Part shown: positions 17,691-25,576 of the stretch, piece after piece | Layout: each line of letters opens with the position of its first letter | Numbering within the stretch: position 1 is the first letter of the stretch | NCBI GenBank assembly: GCA_963757805.1 | Contig: CAVWSM010000013.1 | Coordinates: 124,001 to 188,000 of the forward strand | Direction: 5' to 3' | DNA from: CAVWSM01 sp963757805 | GTDB taxonomy: Bacteria > Actinomycetota > Actinomycetes > Jiangellales > Jiangellaceae | Length of the DNA stretch: 64,000 nt | Notes under the pieces: generated by a model | Database searches by the model: none | What the model was told of the DNA's origin: nothing | What the model saw: the letters and a program-made list of their open reading frames with translations, nothing else | Made by a program: the position numbers and the translations under genes

Positions 17691-18699
17691 AGTCGACGCG
17701 CACTCCCAGCAGCCGCACCGCTCGGCGCAGCTCGAACTTGTCGAGCAGATCCACCGCGGTCTTGGCCACGGTGTCGGCGTCGGTGGTCGGCTCGGCGAGC
17801 TTGCGCTCCCGGGTGCTGGTGAAGAACGGCACAACGCGCACCTTCACCCCGACCCGGAACACCAGCCGCCCTTCCGACTCGGCCTCGACCGTGAGCTCCC
17901 GGGCCAGCCGGGCCACGTGCGCCTCGACATCCGACCGCTCGGTCAGGTCGACCTGGAACGTCGTCTCCCGGCTCCGCGAGCGCGGCTCCCACGGCTCGGC
18001 CGTGACGCTGGTGCTGCTGACGCCGCGACCGACGTCCCGCAGGTACGGGCCGATCGTGGGGCCGAACCTGGTGGCGAGCTCATCAGTGTTGGCTGCGGCC
18101 AGCTGCGCCACGGTGCGCAGCCCCATTTCGTCGAGCTTGCGCGCGGTCTTGGCTCCGATGCCCCAGAGCGCGATTGTCGGACGATCACCCATGACGTCCA
18201 TCCACTCGGCCTTGGTCAACCGATAGACACCTGCCGGCTTGGCGAAGCCTGTCGCCAGCTTGGCTCGCAGCTTGTTGTCGCCGATGCCGATGGAGCTGTG
18301 CAGTCCCGTCTCGTCGAACACCGCTCGCTGGATCTGTCGGGCGAGAGCCTCGGGATCATCCGTCCGAGCGCCGAGGAACGCCTCGTCCCAGCCCCAGACC
18401 TCCACGACGACAGGAAACGTACGCAGAGTGGCCATCACCTGCGCCGAGGCTGCTTCGTACGCGGCTGGGTCCGAGGGCAGGAACACCGCCTCCGGGCAGC
18501 GCGCCAGGGCCGTACGCAACGGCATGCCTGACTGGACGCCGAACTCACGCGCCTCATACGACGCCGTCGCAACCACCTGGCGAAGTTGTGTCGGGTCGCC
18601 GTTGCCGCCGACCACCACGGGCCGTCCGCGCAGCTCTGGGCGTCGCAGCACCTCAACCGCAGCGATGAACTGGTCGAGGTCGATGTGCAGGATCCACAC
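17680..18699 (-). CDS. dinB: Y-family DNA polymerase IV (DinB-type)
   Basis: 339 residues from a GTG at 18699. It begins with the metal-binding Asp motif ILHIDLDQF. The second acidic motif is VWGWDEAFLG, in place of the commoner SIDEAYLD, but the DE pair is kept. HhH/thumb residues LWGIGAKTARKLDEMG and the little-finger domain follow. It does translesion synthesis. No clamp-binding motif is obvious at the C-terminus, which ends LLGVRVDFRA, so interaction with the beta clamp is uncertain. Confidence 0.9.
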   Translation of the reverse strand: MWILHIDLDQFIAAVEVLRRPELRGRPVVVGGNGDPTQLRQVVATASYEAREFGVQSGMPLRTALARCPEAVFLPSDPAAYEAASAQVMATLRTFPVVVEVWGWDEAFLGARTDDPEALARQIQRAVFDETGLHSSIGIGDNKLRAKLATGFAKPAGVYRLTKAEWMDVMGDRPTIALWGIGAKTARKLDEMGLRTVAQLAAANTDELATRFGPTIGPYLRDVGRGVSSTSVTAEPWEPRSRSRETTFQVDLTERSDVEAHVARLARELTVEAESEGRLVFRVGVKVRVVPFFTSTRERKLAEPTTDADTVAKTAVDLLDKFELRRAVRLLGVRVDFRA

Positions 18700-18792
18700 G
18701 CAACCAGTGTCGTGCCAATTTCACGGAAGCGTCGCCGTGCGGCAACGCGCGGGTCACGCCGCGGTACGGGCCGCGTCGCAACGTTCGAGGCC

Positions 18793-19869
18793 ATGCGAAC
18801 ACTTCGGACCTGTCTCACTGTCGCCGCCACCGCCACCGCGGTGGCCCTCACGGTGGCCGCACCGGCATACGGCCGGCACGGCCATGACAAACGTTTCGAC
18901 GTGCAGGCGCACCGCGGCGGTCTCGGCCTCGTCGTGGAGAACACGCTGCCCGCCTTCGCCAACGCGCTCGAGCTTGGTGTGAGCACGCTCGAGCTGGATG
19001 TCCAGATCACCGAGGACGGGTACGCGGTGGTCACGCATGACCGTGACCCGTCGCCCGCCAAGTGCCTCGACACCGCGCCGGCGTTCGCGGGCGACCCGGA
19101 GTTCCCGTACGTACCCAATCGCACGTTCATCAAGGACCTGACCCTCGCGCAGGTGCGCACCATCGACTGCGGATCGCTGCAGCAGCCGCAGTTCCCGGAA
19201 CAGGAGCTGCACCCAGGCGAGCGGATGCCGCTGCTGTCTGAGGTGTTCGACCTGGTCAACGCCTATCGGGCGCGCGGCGTGACCCTCAACATCGAGACCA
19301 AGGTCGAGGCCGGTGCGCCTGAGCAGACCGCTCCGCGCGAGCAGTTCGTCCAGGTGGTCGCGCGCGAGGTGCGCCGCGCTCGCCTGCTCGACCAGGTCAC
19401 TATCCAGAGCTTCGACTGGGGCGCTCTGATGCGCATGCACCAGGTTGAGCCGCGGCTGCCGATCGTGGCACTCACCAACGGACAGCAGTTCCTGCAGGCC
19501 GGTCAGCCGGGAGCCTCTCCGTGGCTCGGCGGCATCGACATCGACAACTTCCCGGGCTCACTGCAGCAGCGGTTCGTCGCCGCCGCCGCCTCGTTCGACG
19601 CCGACGCCGTCTCTCCCGTCCACGGTGATCCGCAGAACGGCACCGTGAACGACCCGGGCTACGTCCCCTTCACCACCCGCGAGCTCGTCCAGGCCGCGCA
19701 CTGGCGGGGCATGGAGGTCATCCCGTGGACCATCGACGACCGCGCCACGATGGAGTCGCTGATCGACATCGGGGTGGACGGGATCATCACTGACCGGCCC
19801 GACCTCTTGCGCGAGATCCTCGCGGAGCGTGGCTACAAGCTGCCGAAGGTCTACAAGCCTCGGGGTTAG
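18793..19869 (+). CDS. Secreted glycerophosphodiester phosphodiesterase
   Basis: 358 residues from the ATG at 18793. A signal peptide (LTVAATATAVALTVAAPAYG) precedes a GDPD domain starting VQAHRGGLGLVVENTLPAF, with the metal-binding ELDVQITEDGYAVVTHD. The C-terminal half includes VIPWTIDDRATMESLIDIG and GIITDRPDLLREIL. It hydrolyses glycerophosphodiesters outside the membrane, releasing glycerol-3-phosphate. An extended internal region (KCLDTAPAF to LHPGERMPLLSEVF) is typical of the secreted GlpQ branch. Confidence 0.92.
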   Translation: MRTLRTCLTVAATATAVALTVAAPAYGRHGHDKRFDVQAHRGGLGLVVENTLPAFANALELGVSTLELDVQITEDGYAVVTHDRDPSPAKCLDTAPAFAGDPEFPYVPNRTFIKDLTLAQVRTIDCGSLQQPQFPEQELHPGERMPLLSEVFDLVNAYRARGVTLNIETKVEAGAPEQTAPREQFVQVVAREVRRARLLDQVTIQSFDWGALMRMHQVEPRLPIVALTNGQQFLQAGQPGASPWLGGIDIDNFPGSLQQRFVAAAASFDADAVSPVHGDPQNGTVNDPGYVPFTTRELVQAAHWRGMEVIPWTIDDRATMESLIDIGVDGIITDRPDLLREILAERGYKLPKVYKPRG

Positions 19870-19904
19870 GCACGGGTGCTCGTCACGGGCCTGTAGCGTC
19901 GAGG

Positions 19905-21084
19905 GTGATGGGCAACGAGCTGCGCAGCCAGACCGGCGGGGAAACGCGACTGGACGACGAGCCGCTACAGCTGCTGTTCGGCGACCTGCACAACCACACG
20001 TTGCTCTCTGACGGGGCCGGGGACCCCCGCACCGCGTTCGCGATGATGCGTGCCGCCGGGCTCGACTTTGCGGCACTGACCGACCACGCATCTATCCCGC
20101 ATCACGCGCTCGAGACTGCGATCGACGCGGCCGACTATCCCGACGACGAGGCACGTGCGCTCGCCCGACTCGCACCCCACAGCCTCGACGACGAGGGCTG
20201 GCTGCTCACCGGTGAGCTGGCCGATGAGGCCGACGAGCCCGGAGTGTTCACCGCGTTTCGCGGCTTCGAGTGGACCGAGCCGTGGCTCGGGCACGCCAAC
20301 GTGTGGTTCAGCGAGCAGTTCCAGCACGTACACACACCTGCGCGCATCGACGGCCTGCACCGCTGGCTCGCTGACCAAGCACCGGAGGCGCTGTTCGGCT
20401 ACAACCACCCGGGTCGCGAGCCTGGACTGTTCGCCGACTACTCCTTCGACCCAGTCGTTGCCCCGCGCATGGTCTCGCTCGAAGTCTTCAACCGCTACTC
20501 CGACTTTCTGTTCGAGGGCTGGCTCGGCGGCGGGCACTCATCGCCCGATCGCCGCCTGCCTCGACTCGGGGTGGCGACCGGGGTTGGTCGGATGCAGCGA
20601 CGAGCACGGCCGCTCGTACGGACTCATCGGCAAGGGCCGTACGGGATTGTGGGCAACGGAGCACTCGCGGCAGGGCATCCGCGAGGCACTGCTGGCGCGA
20701 CGGAGCTACGCGACCCGCGAGGTCGGACTTCGGCTGGAGGCGACGCTCGGCGACGTACGCATGGGCTCGTCGCTGTCGCGAGGCGCACGGCAACAGCTGC
20801 TCGTCGACCTGGAGACCACTGACCGAGAGTCGGACGAGATTGTGCAGCTGCAGCTGCTCGGACCGATGGGATCTGACGGCGCACCTACCGTGATCGCGCT
20901 CGCCGACGCCAAGATGGGCGCCGTCACCGAGATCGACGTGGACCTGCCCGACGAGGGGTGGGTGTTGCTGCGCGTTGCCCAACCCGGTCGCGGCAACGAC
21001 AACCCGGGGCCGGACGGTCACCCCGGTAACTCGTACGCGATCGCCTACGCCAGCCCGTGGTGGCTGGACACCGGCGTACTCTGA
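19905..21084 (+). pseudogene. PHP-domain phosphoesterase (DUF3604-like), one frameshift
   Basis: Starts at GTG 19905 or ATG 19908. The PHP motif FGDLHNHTLLSDG, LDFAALTDHA and a later FGYNHPGREPG carry metal ligands. At about 20530 homology continues in a second frame with VGCSDEHGRSYG and GIREALLARRSYATREV, typical of DUF3604-like PHP proteins. About 390 codons in all. Such proteins hydrolyse phosphoesters, but a precise substrate cannot be given. Confidence 0.78.
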
Positions 21085-21090
21085 GGCGCC

Positions 21091-21540
21091 GTGACGACCC
21101 AGCGCTTCCAGGCAGAGATCGAGGATGCGGGCGGCGGCGGCGCCTACGTCGTGCTGCCGGATGAGGTCCTGGCCGGACTTGGGGGTGGTGCGAGGTTCCG
21201 CGTCACGGGTGCGCTCAACGGCGTGAGCTTCGCCAGCTCGACGATGGGCATGGGTGACGGTCGGGTCTGTCTCGGCGTACACAAGGCAACCCGGCAAGCC
21301 GCGGGGGTCAGCATCGGGGACATTGTCGACGTGTCGGTCGAACGAGACGATCGCCCACGCAAGGTCACGGTCCCCGCGGAGCTTGCGGACGCCCTCGCCG
21401 AGGACCCGGATGTGGCGGCGGCCTTCGAACGTCTGTCCTTCTCCCATCGCCGCGAGTACGCGCAGTGGGTCGGCGAGGCGAAGCGCGCCGACACGCGGGC
21501 GCGGCGCGTCCGCGAGGTGCTGGAGCGGTTGCGCGGCTGA
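21091..21540 (+). CDS. DUF1905 / YdeI-OmdA-like protein
   Basis: 149 residues from a GTG 6 bp after the PHP gene stop. It has an N-terminal DUF1905 beta-barrel (FQAEIEDAGGGGAYVVLP, then FRVTGALNGVSF) and a C-terminal bacteriocin-protection YdeI/OmdA helix region (DVAAAFERLSFSHRREYAQW, then RRVREVLERL). The function of the family is poorly defined. It is probably co-transcribed with the PHP gene. Confidence 0.88.
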   Translation: MTTQRFQAEIEDAGGGGAYVVLPDEVLAGLGGGARFRVTGALNGVSFASSTMGMGDGRVCLGVHKATRQAAGVSIGDIVDVSVERDDRPRKVTVPAELADALAEDPDVAAAFERLSFSHRREYAQWVGEAKRADTRARRVREVLERLRG

Positions 21541-21561
21541 GCGGCCGATGCGGACCGGGTT

Positions 21562-21646
21562 GATCACGTTAACGTGATCGACCCCGTCTGAGCGCGGCCT
21601 GCATGCCTTGCACAGACCGCCTGCGCCTACCGAACGTGATCGACCC
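21562..21646. repeat. GATCACGTT palindrome plus a second half copy
   Basis: GATCACGTTAACGTGATC (21562-21579) is a perfect 18-bp palindrome. AACGTGATCGACCC occurs at 21571-21584 and again at 21633-21646. The half-site resembles the outer arm TGACCACGTT of the 876-965 repeat. It lies in a 120-bp gap after a DUF1905 gene, and no T tract follows. Confidence 0.6.
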
Positions 21647-21660
21647 GAGCCGCCTGGCGT

Positions 21661-21933
21661 GTGCTGAGCGCTACGACACCCCACGCGGGTACCTTCGAAA
21701 TCGTGAAGGGCGATCGGGTTGAGATCGTCATCGATGCGGGCAACGGTCTGCGCACCTACGAGGTCGAGGCGACGCGTGCTGGACGCCGTGTCGAGACGAC
21801 CGTGAGTCGCGGCATTGCCGAGGTCGCAGAGGTGACCCGCGGCGGCACCGTCGTACGGTCTGCGCGGTTCATGGCCAGCCGTGTCGTAGCCCTCGTCGAG
21901 CACCCTGCGCACCAGCAATCGGCGGCGTCCTAG
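21661..21933 (+). CDS. Small hypothetical protein
   Basis: 90 residues from the first possible start, a GTG at 21661; a later GTG at 21706 (MKGDRVEIVIDAGNGL) may be the true one. It looks like a compact beta-strand-rich protein (EIVIDAGNGLRTYEVEATRA, VETTVSRGIAEVAEV). No family recognised and no signal peptide. It is followed by a lytic transglycosylase on the same strand. Confidence 0.5.
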   Translation: MLSATTPHAGTFEIVKGDRVEIVIDAGNGLRTYEVEATRAGRRVETTVSRGIAEVAEVTRGGTVVRSARFMASRVVALVEHPAHQQSAAS

Positions 21934-22045
21934 CCACGCTCGGCCACTCTTTCCGCGACCACCGCCATCCAGCAGTCGTTCGGCGCCGAAACCTTGCTGA
22001 CCGGACCGTGAAGCACCCGTCCCGATCGGCGAGGGATCGACTGCC

Positions 22046-23601
22046 ATGCCATCGACAGCTGACAACGCGAGCCAAGGCGCAGGAAAGCACCGACGTCAAG
22101 GTCCACCGAAAGCGCCGCGCATCCTGCCTGCGGTCGGTCTGGCCGTCGCGGTCGGGCTCGGCCTGGTCGCGAGCTCATCGGCTGACAATCCGATGACGCA
22201 GGCGAGGCAGGTGCAGGTCGATGCGAGTGGCTTCGATCGCGACGATTGGGCTGCCGCGGATGCCGCGTTGGAGCCGTACATGGATCCGGAGCATCTTGCC
22301 GCCGTCCCTGTGGGGCCGGAGGATGTCGCGCCGCCGGTGGAGGCCGTACTCACCGGTTCCGAGGTGATCGACTCGCTCGGCGAGAACGGAATCCCCGAGG
22401 TGGCGGTGCAGGCTTACATGGATGCAGAGAGCCGTTTGGCGACGACCGACCCGGAATGCGGCATCGAGTGGACACTCCTGGCGGCCATCGGACGAGTCGA
22501 GTCCAACCACGGTCGGTTCGGCGGTGCGCAGCTGCGTGCAGATGGGTACGGCACGAAGCCGATCCGCGGCATCCCGCTTGACGGGCGCCCGGGGGTCGCA
22601 ACCATCCGCGACACCGACAACGGCGCGCTCGACGGCGATGACACATTCGATCGAGCTGTCGGGCCGATGCAGTTCATCCCGGGGACTTGGGCATCCTTCG
22701 GCGTCGACGGCAACGAGGACGGCACGGAGGACCCCAACAACATCTTCGACGCGGCCGCCGGCGCCGCCGAGTACCTGTGCGAGGGCGACGGCGATCTGCG
22801 CGACGAGGGCCAGGCAGCAAGCGCCGTGCGGCGCTACAACAACGCCGCTGAGTACGTGCGCGTCGTGCTGAACCTGGCCGCCATGTACGAGGCGGGAGGC
22901 GTGGAAGAGATTCCTACGTCCGACGAGCCGGTGACGGATGAGCCATACACCGACGAGCCCTACAACGACGAGCCCTACAGCGACGAGCCGTTCGAGGAGG
23001 AGCCTGCACCGGACGAGGACATCGTTGCCGCTGCTCCGGCCGAACCAGCCGCGCCACCGGCAGCGCCCGCACCCCCAGCAGCTGCACCCGCAGCGCCAGC
23101 CCCGGCCGCTCCGCCGGTTGCAGCGCCACCCGCGCCTGCTCCCCCGGCACCCGCTCCGGTTCCCCCGGCGCCAGCACCGTCGCCCGAGCCGCCTGCCGAC
23201 CCTCCGCCGTCGCCTGAGCCGAGCGCACCGGCTGACCCGAGCCCGCACCCACCGAGCCCGCGCCCACCGAGCCTGCGCCATCCGAGCCACCGGCCGAGCC
23301 CGAGCCGTCGACCGAGCCGGCGCCGGAACCGCCAGCAACCGAGGAGCCGCCGGACACCGCGACCGTCGGGTGGGCCCCCGCGATGCGCGAGGTCGTGGTT
23401 GAGATCTTGACTGAGGCAACCGCCCCAGCTGAGGCGCCAGCCGAGGCCCCCGCAGAGGCACCCGCCGAGCCCCCAGCAGAGGCACCCGTGGAAGCACCCG
23501 CCGAGCCGCCAGCAGAGGCACCCGCAGAGGCACCCGCCGAGGCGCCGGCTCCGGCCCCCGACGCAGCAAGCGCGGAGCCTGCGGCGCCCCCCAGCGGGTG
23601 A
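22046..23601 (+). pseudogene. Lytic transglycosylase with acidic repeats and Pro-Ala-Glu tail, one frameshift
   Basis: About 518 codons. It has a signal/anchor near residues 28-46, then an SLT/MltB-like domain with the catalytic Glu in AIGRVESNHGRFGG and VGPMQFIPGTWASFGVDG. Next come four DEPY-type repeats (about 295-315), a long Ala/Pro region, and a tail of PAEAPAEA repeats. A frame change near 23235, inside the repetitive GC-rich stretch, breaks the ORF; the second frame reads APTEPAPTEPAPSEPP and ends at 23601. The enzyme cleaves peptidoglycan glycan strands, and the tail probably spans or binds the wall. Confidence 0.82.
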
Positions 23602-23634
23602 CGTCAGGCGGGCGCAAAGCCGGCCACCCCGTTG

Positions 23635-23676
23635 CGTCCGAAGAAGCGTGCGCCATTGCGCACGCTTCTTCGGACG
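23635..23676 (+). terminator. Perfect 19-bp hairpin after the transglycosylase
   Basis: Arms 23635-23653 and 23658-23676 are exact complements around a 4-nt loop (CATT). It lies 33 bp after the transglycosylase stop and 100 bp before the next same-strand gene. There is no downstream T run, as is common in high-GC actinobacterial terminators. Its GCGTCCGAA start resembles the repeats near 2932 and 4118. Confidence 0.7.
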
Positions 23677-23776
23677 TTGCGCGCCGTGGGAAGCGCGAAC
23701 CGGTCCGGTTAGTGCATGCGTACTCCTCGCCAAGAGCGCCGACACACGGTGGGCGTGCACCACGGAAGAGGAGACC

Positions 23777-24775
23777 ATGGATAACACGGGCATGCGCAGG
23801 GCAAGTCGGCTTGGGATCGCAGCGGGCGCGGCGGCCGTACTGGCTATCGGCATCGGAACCCCGGCCTCAGCTCACGGAAGGACTTCGGCGTCCGTCCAGA
23901 ACGACACGCTCTTCGTGCAGGCGAGCAGTCAGAGTGATCGCCTAGCTCTGCGTCTCGCACCGGGCGACCCGAACACGCTGCAGGTCGACTTCGGCGACGA
24001 CACAACGCCTGAGCACAGCTTCGACCGTGCGACCTTTAGCCGGATCGAGGTGAATCTTCGGGCCGGTAACGACGTGTTCCGCGTCGACCAGGTCAACGGA
24101 GCGTTTGCGGACGAGGCGTTGTCCGTACGCGCCGGTGCTGGTAACGACGCGATGGACGGCGGTGATGGCGCAGAGCTGTTCGAAGGCAACTCCGGTAACG
24201 ACTCTGCGGACGGAAACCGCGGCGACGACACCGGCGTGATGGGTGCTGGGAACGACACGTTCCGGTGGGACCCGGGCGACGGCAGCGACATCATCGAAGG
24301 CAAGGCCGGCTTCGACACACTCGACTTCAACGGTGCCGCAGCAGCCGAGAACATGAGCCTGTCCGGCAACGGAAGGCGCGCACTGTTCCTGCGGGACGTT
24401 GCCAACATCCGCATGGACATGAGGGGCGTCGAGCGCCTGGACCTCACCGCACTCGGCGGCGCAGACAGGGTGACCATCGACGACATGACCCGCACGGACT
24501 TCCGGCAGGCGGACGTCGACCTGTCCAACGCCGGTATCGGCGATGGCGCGATCGACATCGTGACCGTCATCGGGACCCAGCAGCCGGACAACGTCGCCGT
24601 CACGACCAACGGGTCACGCATCGACGTGTTCGGCCTCAGGACCACGACCAGCGTCACCGGCAGCGAGCTTGCCGACCAGCTGCAGGTGCGCACACTGGCT
24701 GGCGACGACAACGTCGCGGTTGACCCAGCCGTCAACGCGCTCATCGGCGTTGCCGTCGACCTGGGCGCCGAGTAA
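23777..24775 (+). CDS. Secreted calcium-binding (RTX-like) repeat protein
   Basis: 332 residues from an ATG with GAAGAGGAG upstream. The signal peptide ends near TPASAHG. A central block (about 108-150) carries RTX/hemolysin-type Gly-Asn-Asp turns: AGAGNDAMDGGDGAELF, NSGNDSADGNRGDD and GAGNDTFRWDPGDGSD. The rest is beta-rich with further GADRVTIDD-type sequence. Such proteins fold on calcium outside the cell. No catalytic domain is visible, so it may be structural. Confidence 0.85.
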   Translation: MDNTGMRRASRLGIAAGAAAVLAIGIGTPASAHGRTSASVQNDTLFVQASSQSDRLALRLAPGDPNTLQVDFGDDTTPEHSFDRATFSRIEVNLRAGNDVFRVDQVNGAFADEALSVRAGAGNDAMDGGDGAELFEGNSGNDSADGNRGDDTGVMGAGNDTFRWDPGDGSDIIEGKAGFDTLDFNGAAAAENMSLSGNGRRALFLRDVANIRMDMRGVERLDLTALGGADRVTIDDMTRTDFRQADVDLSNAGIGDGAIDIVTVIGTQQPDNVAVTTNGSRIDVFGLRTTTSVTGSELADQLQVRTLAGDDNVAVDPAVNALIGVAVDLGAE

Positions 24776-24793
24776 CTGGCAACTAAGCACGCC

Positions 24794-24824
24794 GAGGGTC
24801 CCCACCCATGTGGTGGGGACCCTC
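24794..24824. terminator. Perfect 13-bp hairpin between convergent genes
   Basis: Arms GAGGGTCCCCACC and GGTGGGGACCCTC enclose a 5-nt loop. It lies 18 bp after the RTX-like gene and 33 bp before the end of the leftward membrane-protein gene, so it could serve both directions. No T tract. Confidence 0.8.
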
Positions 24825-24857
24825 ACCGCTCGGGGTGCGGCAGGTGGTGAAGGTGCG

Positions 24858-25406
24858 CTACCCACCGCCTTCACCCGGCGTGCTGGTGGGATCCAGCTTG
24901 TCGACATCGAACGCCGAGAGCACGGCTGCGCTGATGCTCAGGAACCCCGATGCAAAGGCCAGCAGGATCGCCCAGGTGAGTTCTTCCCTGGTGGGGTGGA
25001 ACCCACCGAGAATCCACGGCAACGTGACGACGAGTGCCACCGCTACCGACCCAAAGACCTCGTTGACAATCAGTGCATTGGAGCGCGTGACACGTGCGAC
25101 CGGCCTGACGCGTCTGGCACTGTCAACGTTGGCCGCGAGCAGCGTCAGACTCAGCAGCAGGAAAAGCCATCTGCTCCACACCAGCTCCAGCACGACCAAC
25201 GACAACGAGAGACCGATGGTGAGCGCGTAGAGAATCAGCACGATCCTGGTGCCGGATCGGAAGTACGGCTCCATGACATCTCGCGCCGTAGCCGATCGAC
25301 TGAAGCCGCTCTCCACGAAGAAGAAGATGCCCACGAGGAAGAGACCGACCAACGCCGAGGAGACCTCGGCCATGTTGAGGAGGAACGCGTCCGACACCGG
25401 CCTCAT
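24858..25406 (-). CDS. Hypothetical four-helix membrane protein
   Basis: 182 residues from an ATG at 25406. Four hydrophobic helices: LVGLFLVGIFFFVE, IVLILYALTIGLSLSLVV, a third around GSVAVALVVTLPWILG, and LAFASGFLSISAAVLSAF. I know no named family. It stands alone between a terminator and a long inverted repeat. Confidence 0.75.
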   Translation of the reverse strand: MRPVSDAFLLNMAEVSSALVGLFLVGIFFFVESGFSRSATARDVMEPYFRSGTRIVLILYALTIGLSLSLVVLELVWSRWLFLLLSLTLLAANVDSARRVRPVARVTRSNALIVNEVFGSVAVALVVTLPWILGGFHPTREELTWAILLAFASGFLSISAAVLSAFDVDKLDPTSTPGEGGG

Positions 25407-25503
25407 GGCCTGGGAGCCTATCGCCGCAGCACGATGGCACAGCCCAGCGAAGTGGCGCGCGCCAGCGACCGAGAGCGGTCTGCCAGGGCTGCCCCCACGA
25501 GTG

Positions 25504-25567
25504 GATCATGCGACATTGCGACAACGGACCGGTCATTGGCCCACGGATGTCGCACTGTCGCATGATC
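25504..25567. repeat. 20-bp-arm inverted repeat after pnkp
   Basis: Arms 25504-25523 and 25548-25567 pair with one mismatch around a 24-nt loop; both end in the complementary GATCATGCGACA motif. It sits 10 bp beyond the pnkp stop in the leftward direction. Its left arm is clearly related to the sequence at 32618-32637. It may act as a terminator but looks like a dispersed element. Confidence 0.65.
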
Positions 25568-25576
25568 GCGTTCGCG

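Noticed and set aside
20488..22065. 525-codon leftward open frame
   Set aside because: It runs antisense across the PHP, DUF1905 and small hypothetical genes; GC-rich codon bias makes such frames common.
23401..23590. CRISPR-like array of short repeats
   Set aside because: The repeats are in-frame PAEAPAEA codons of the transglycosylase tail with no unique spacers.
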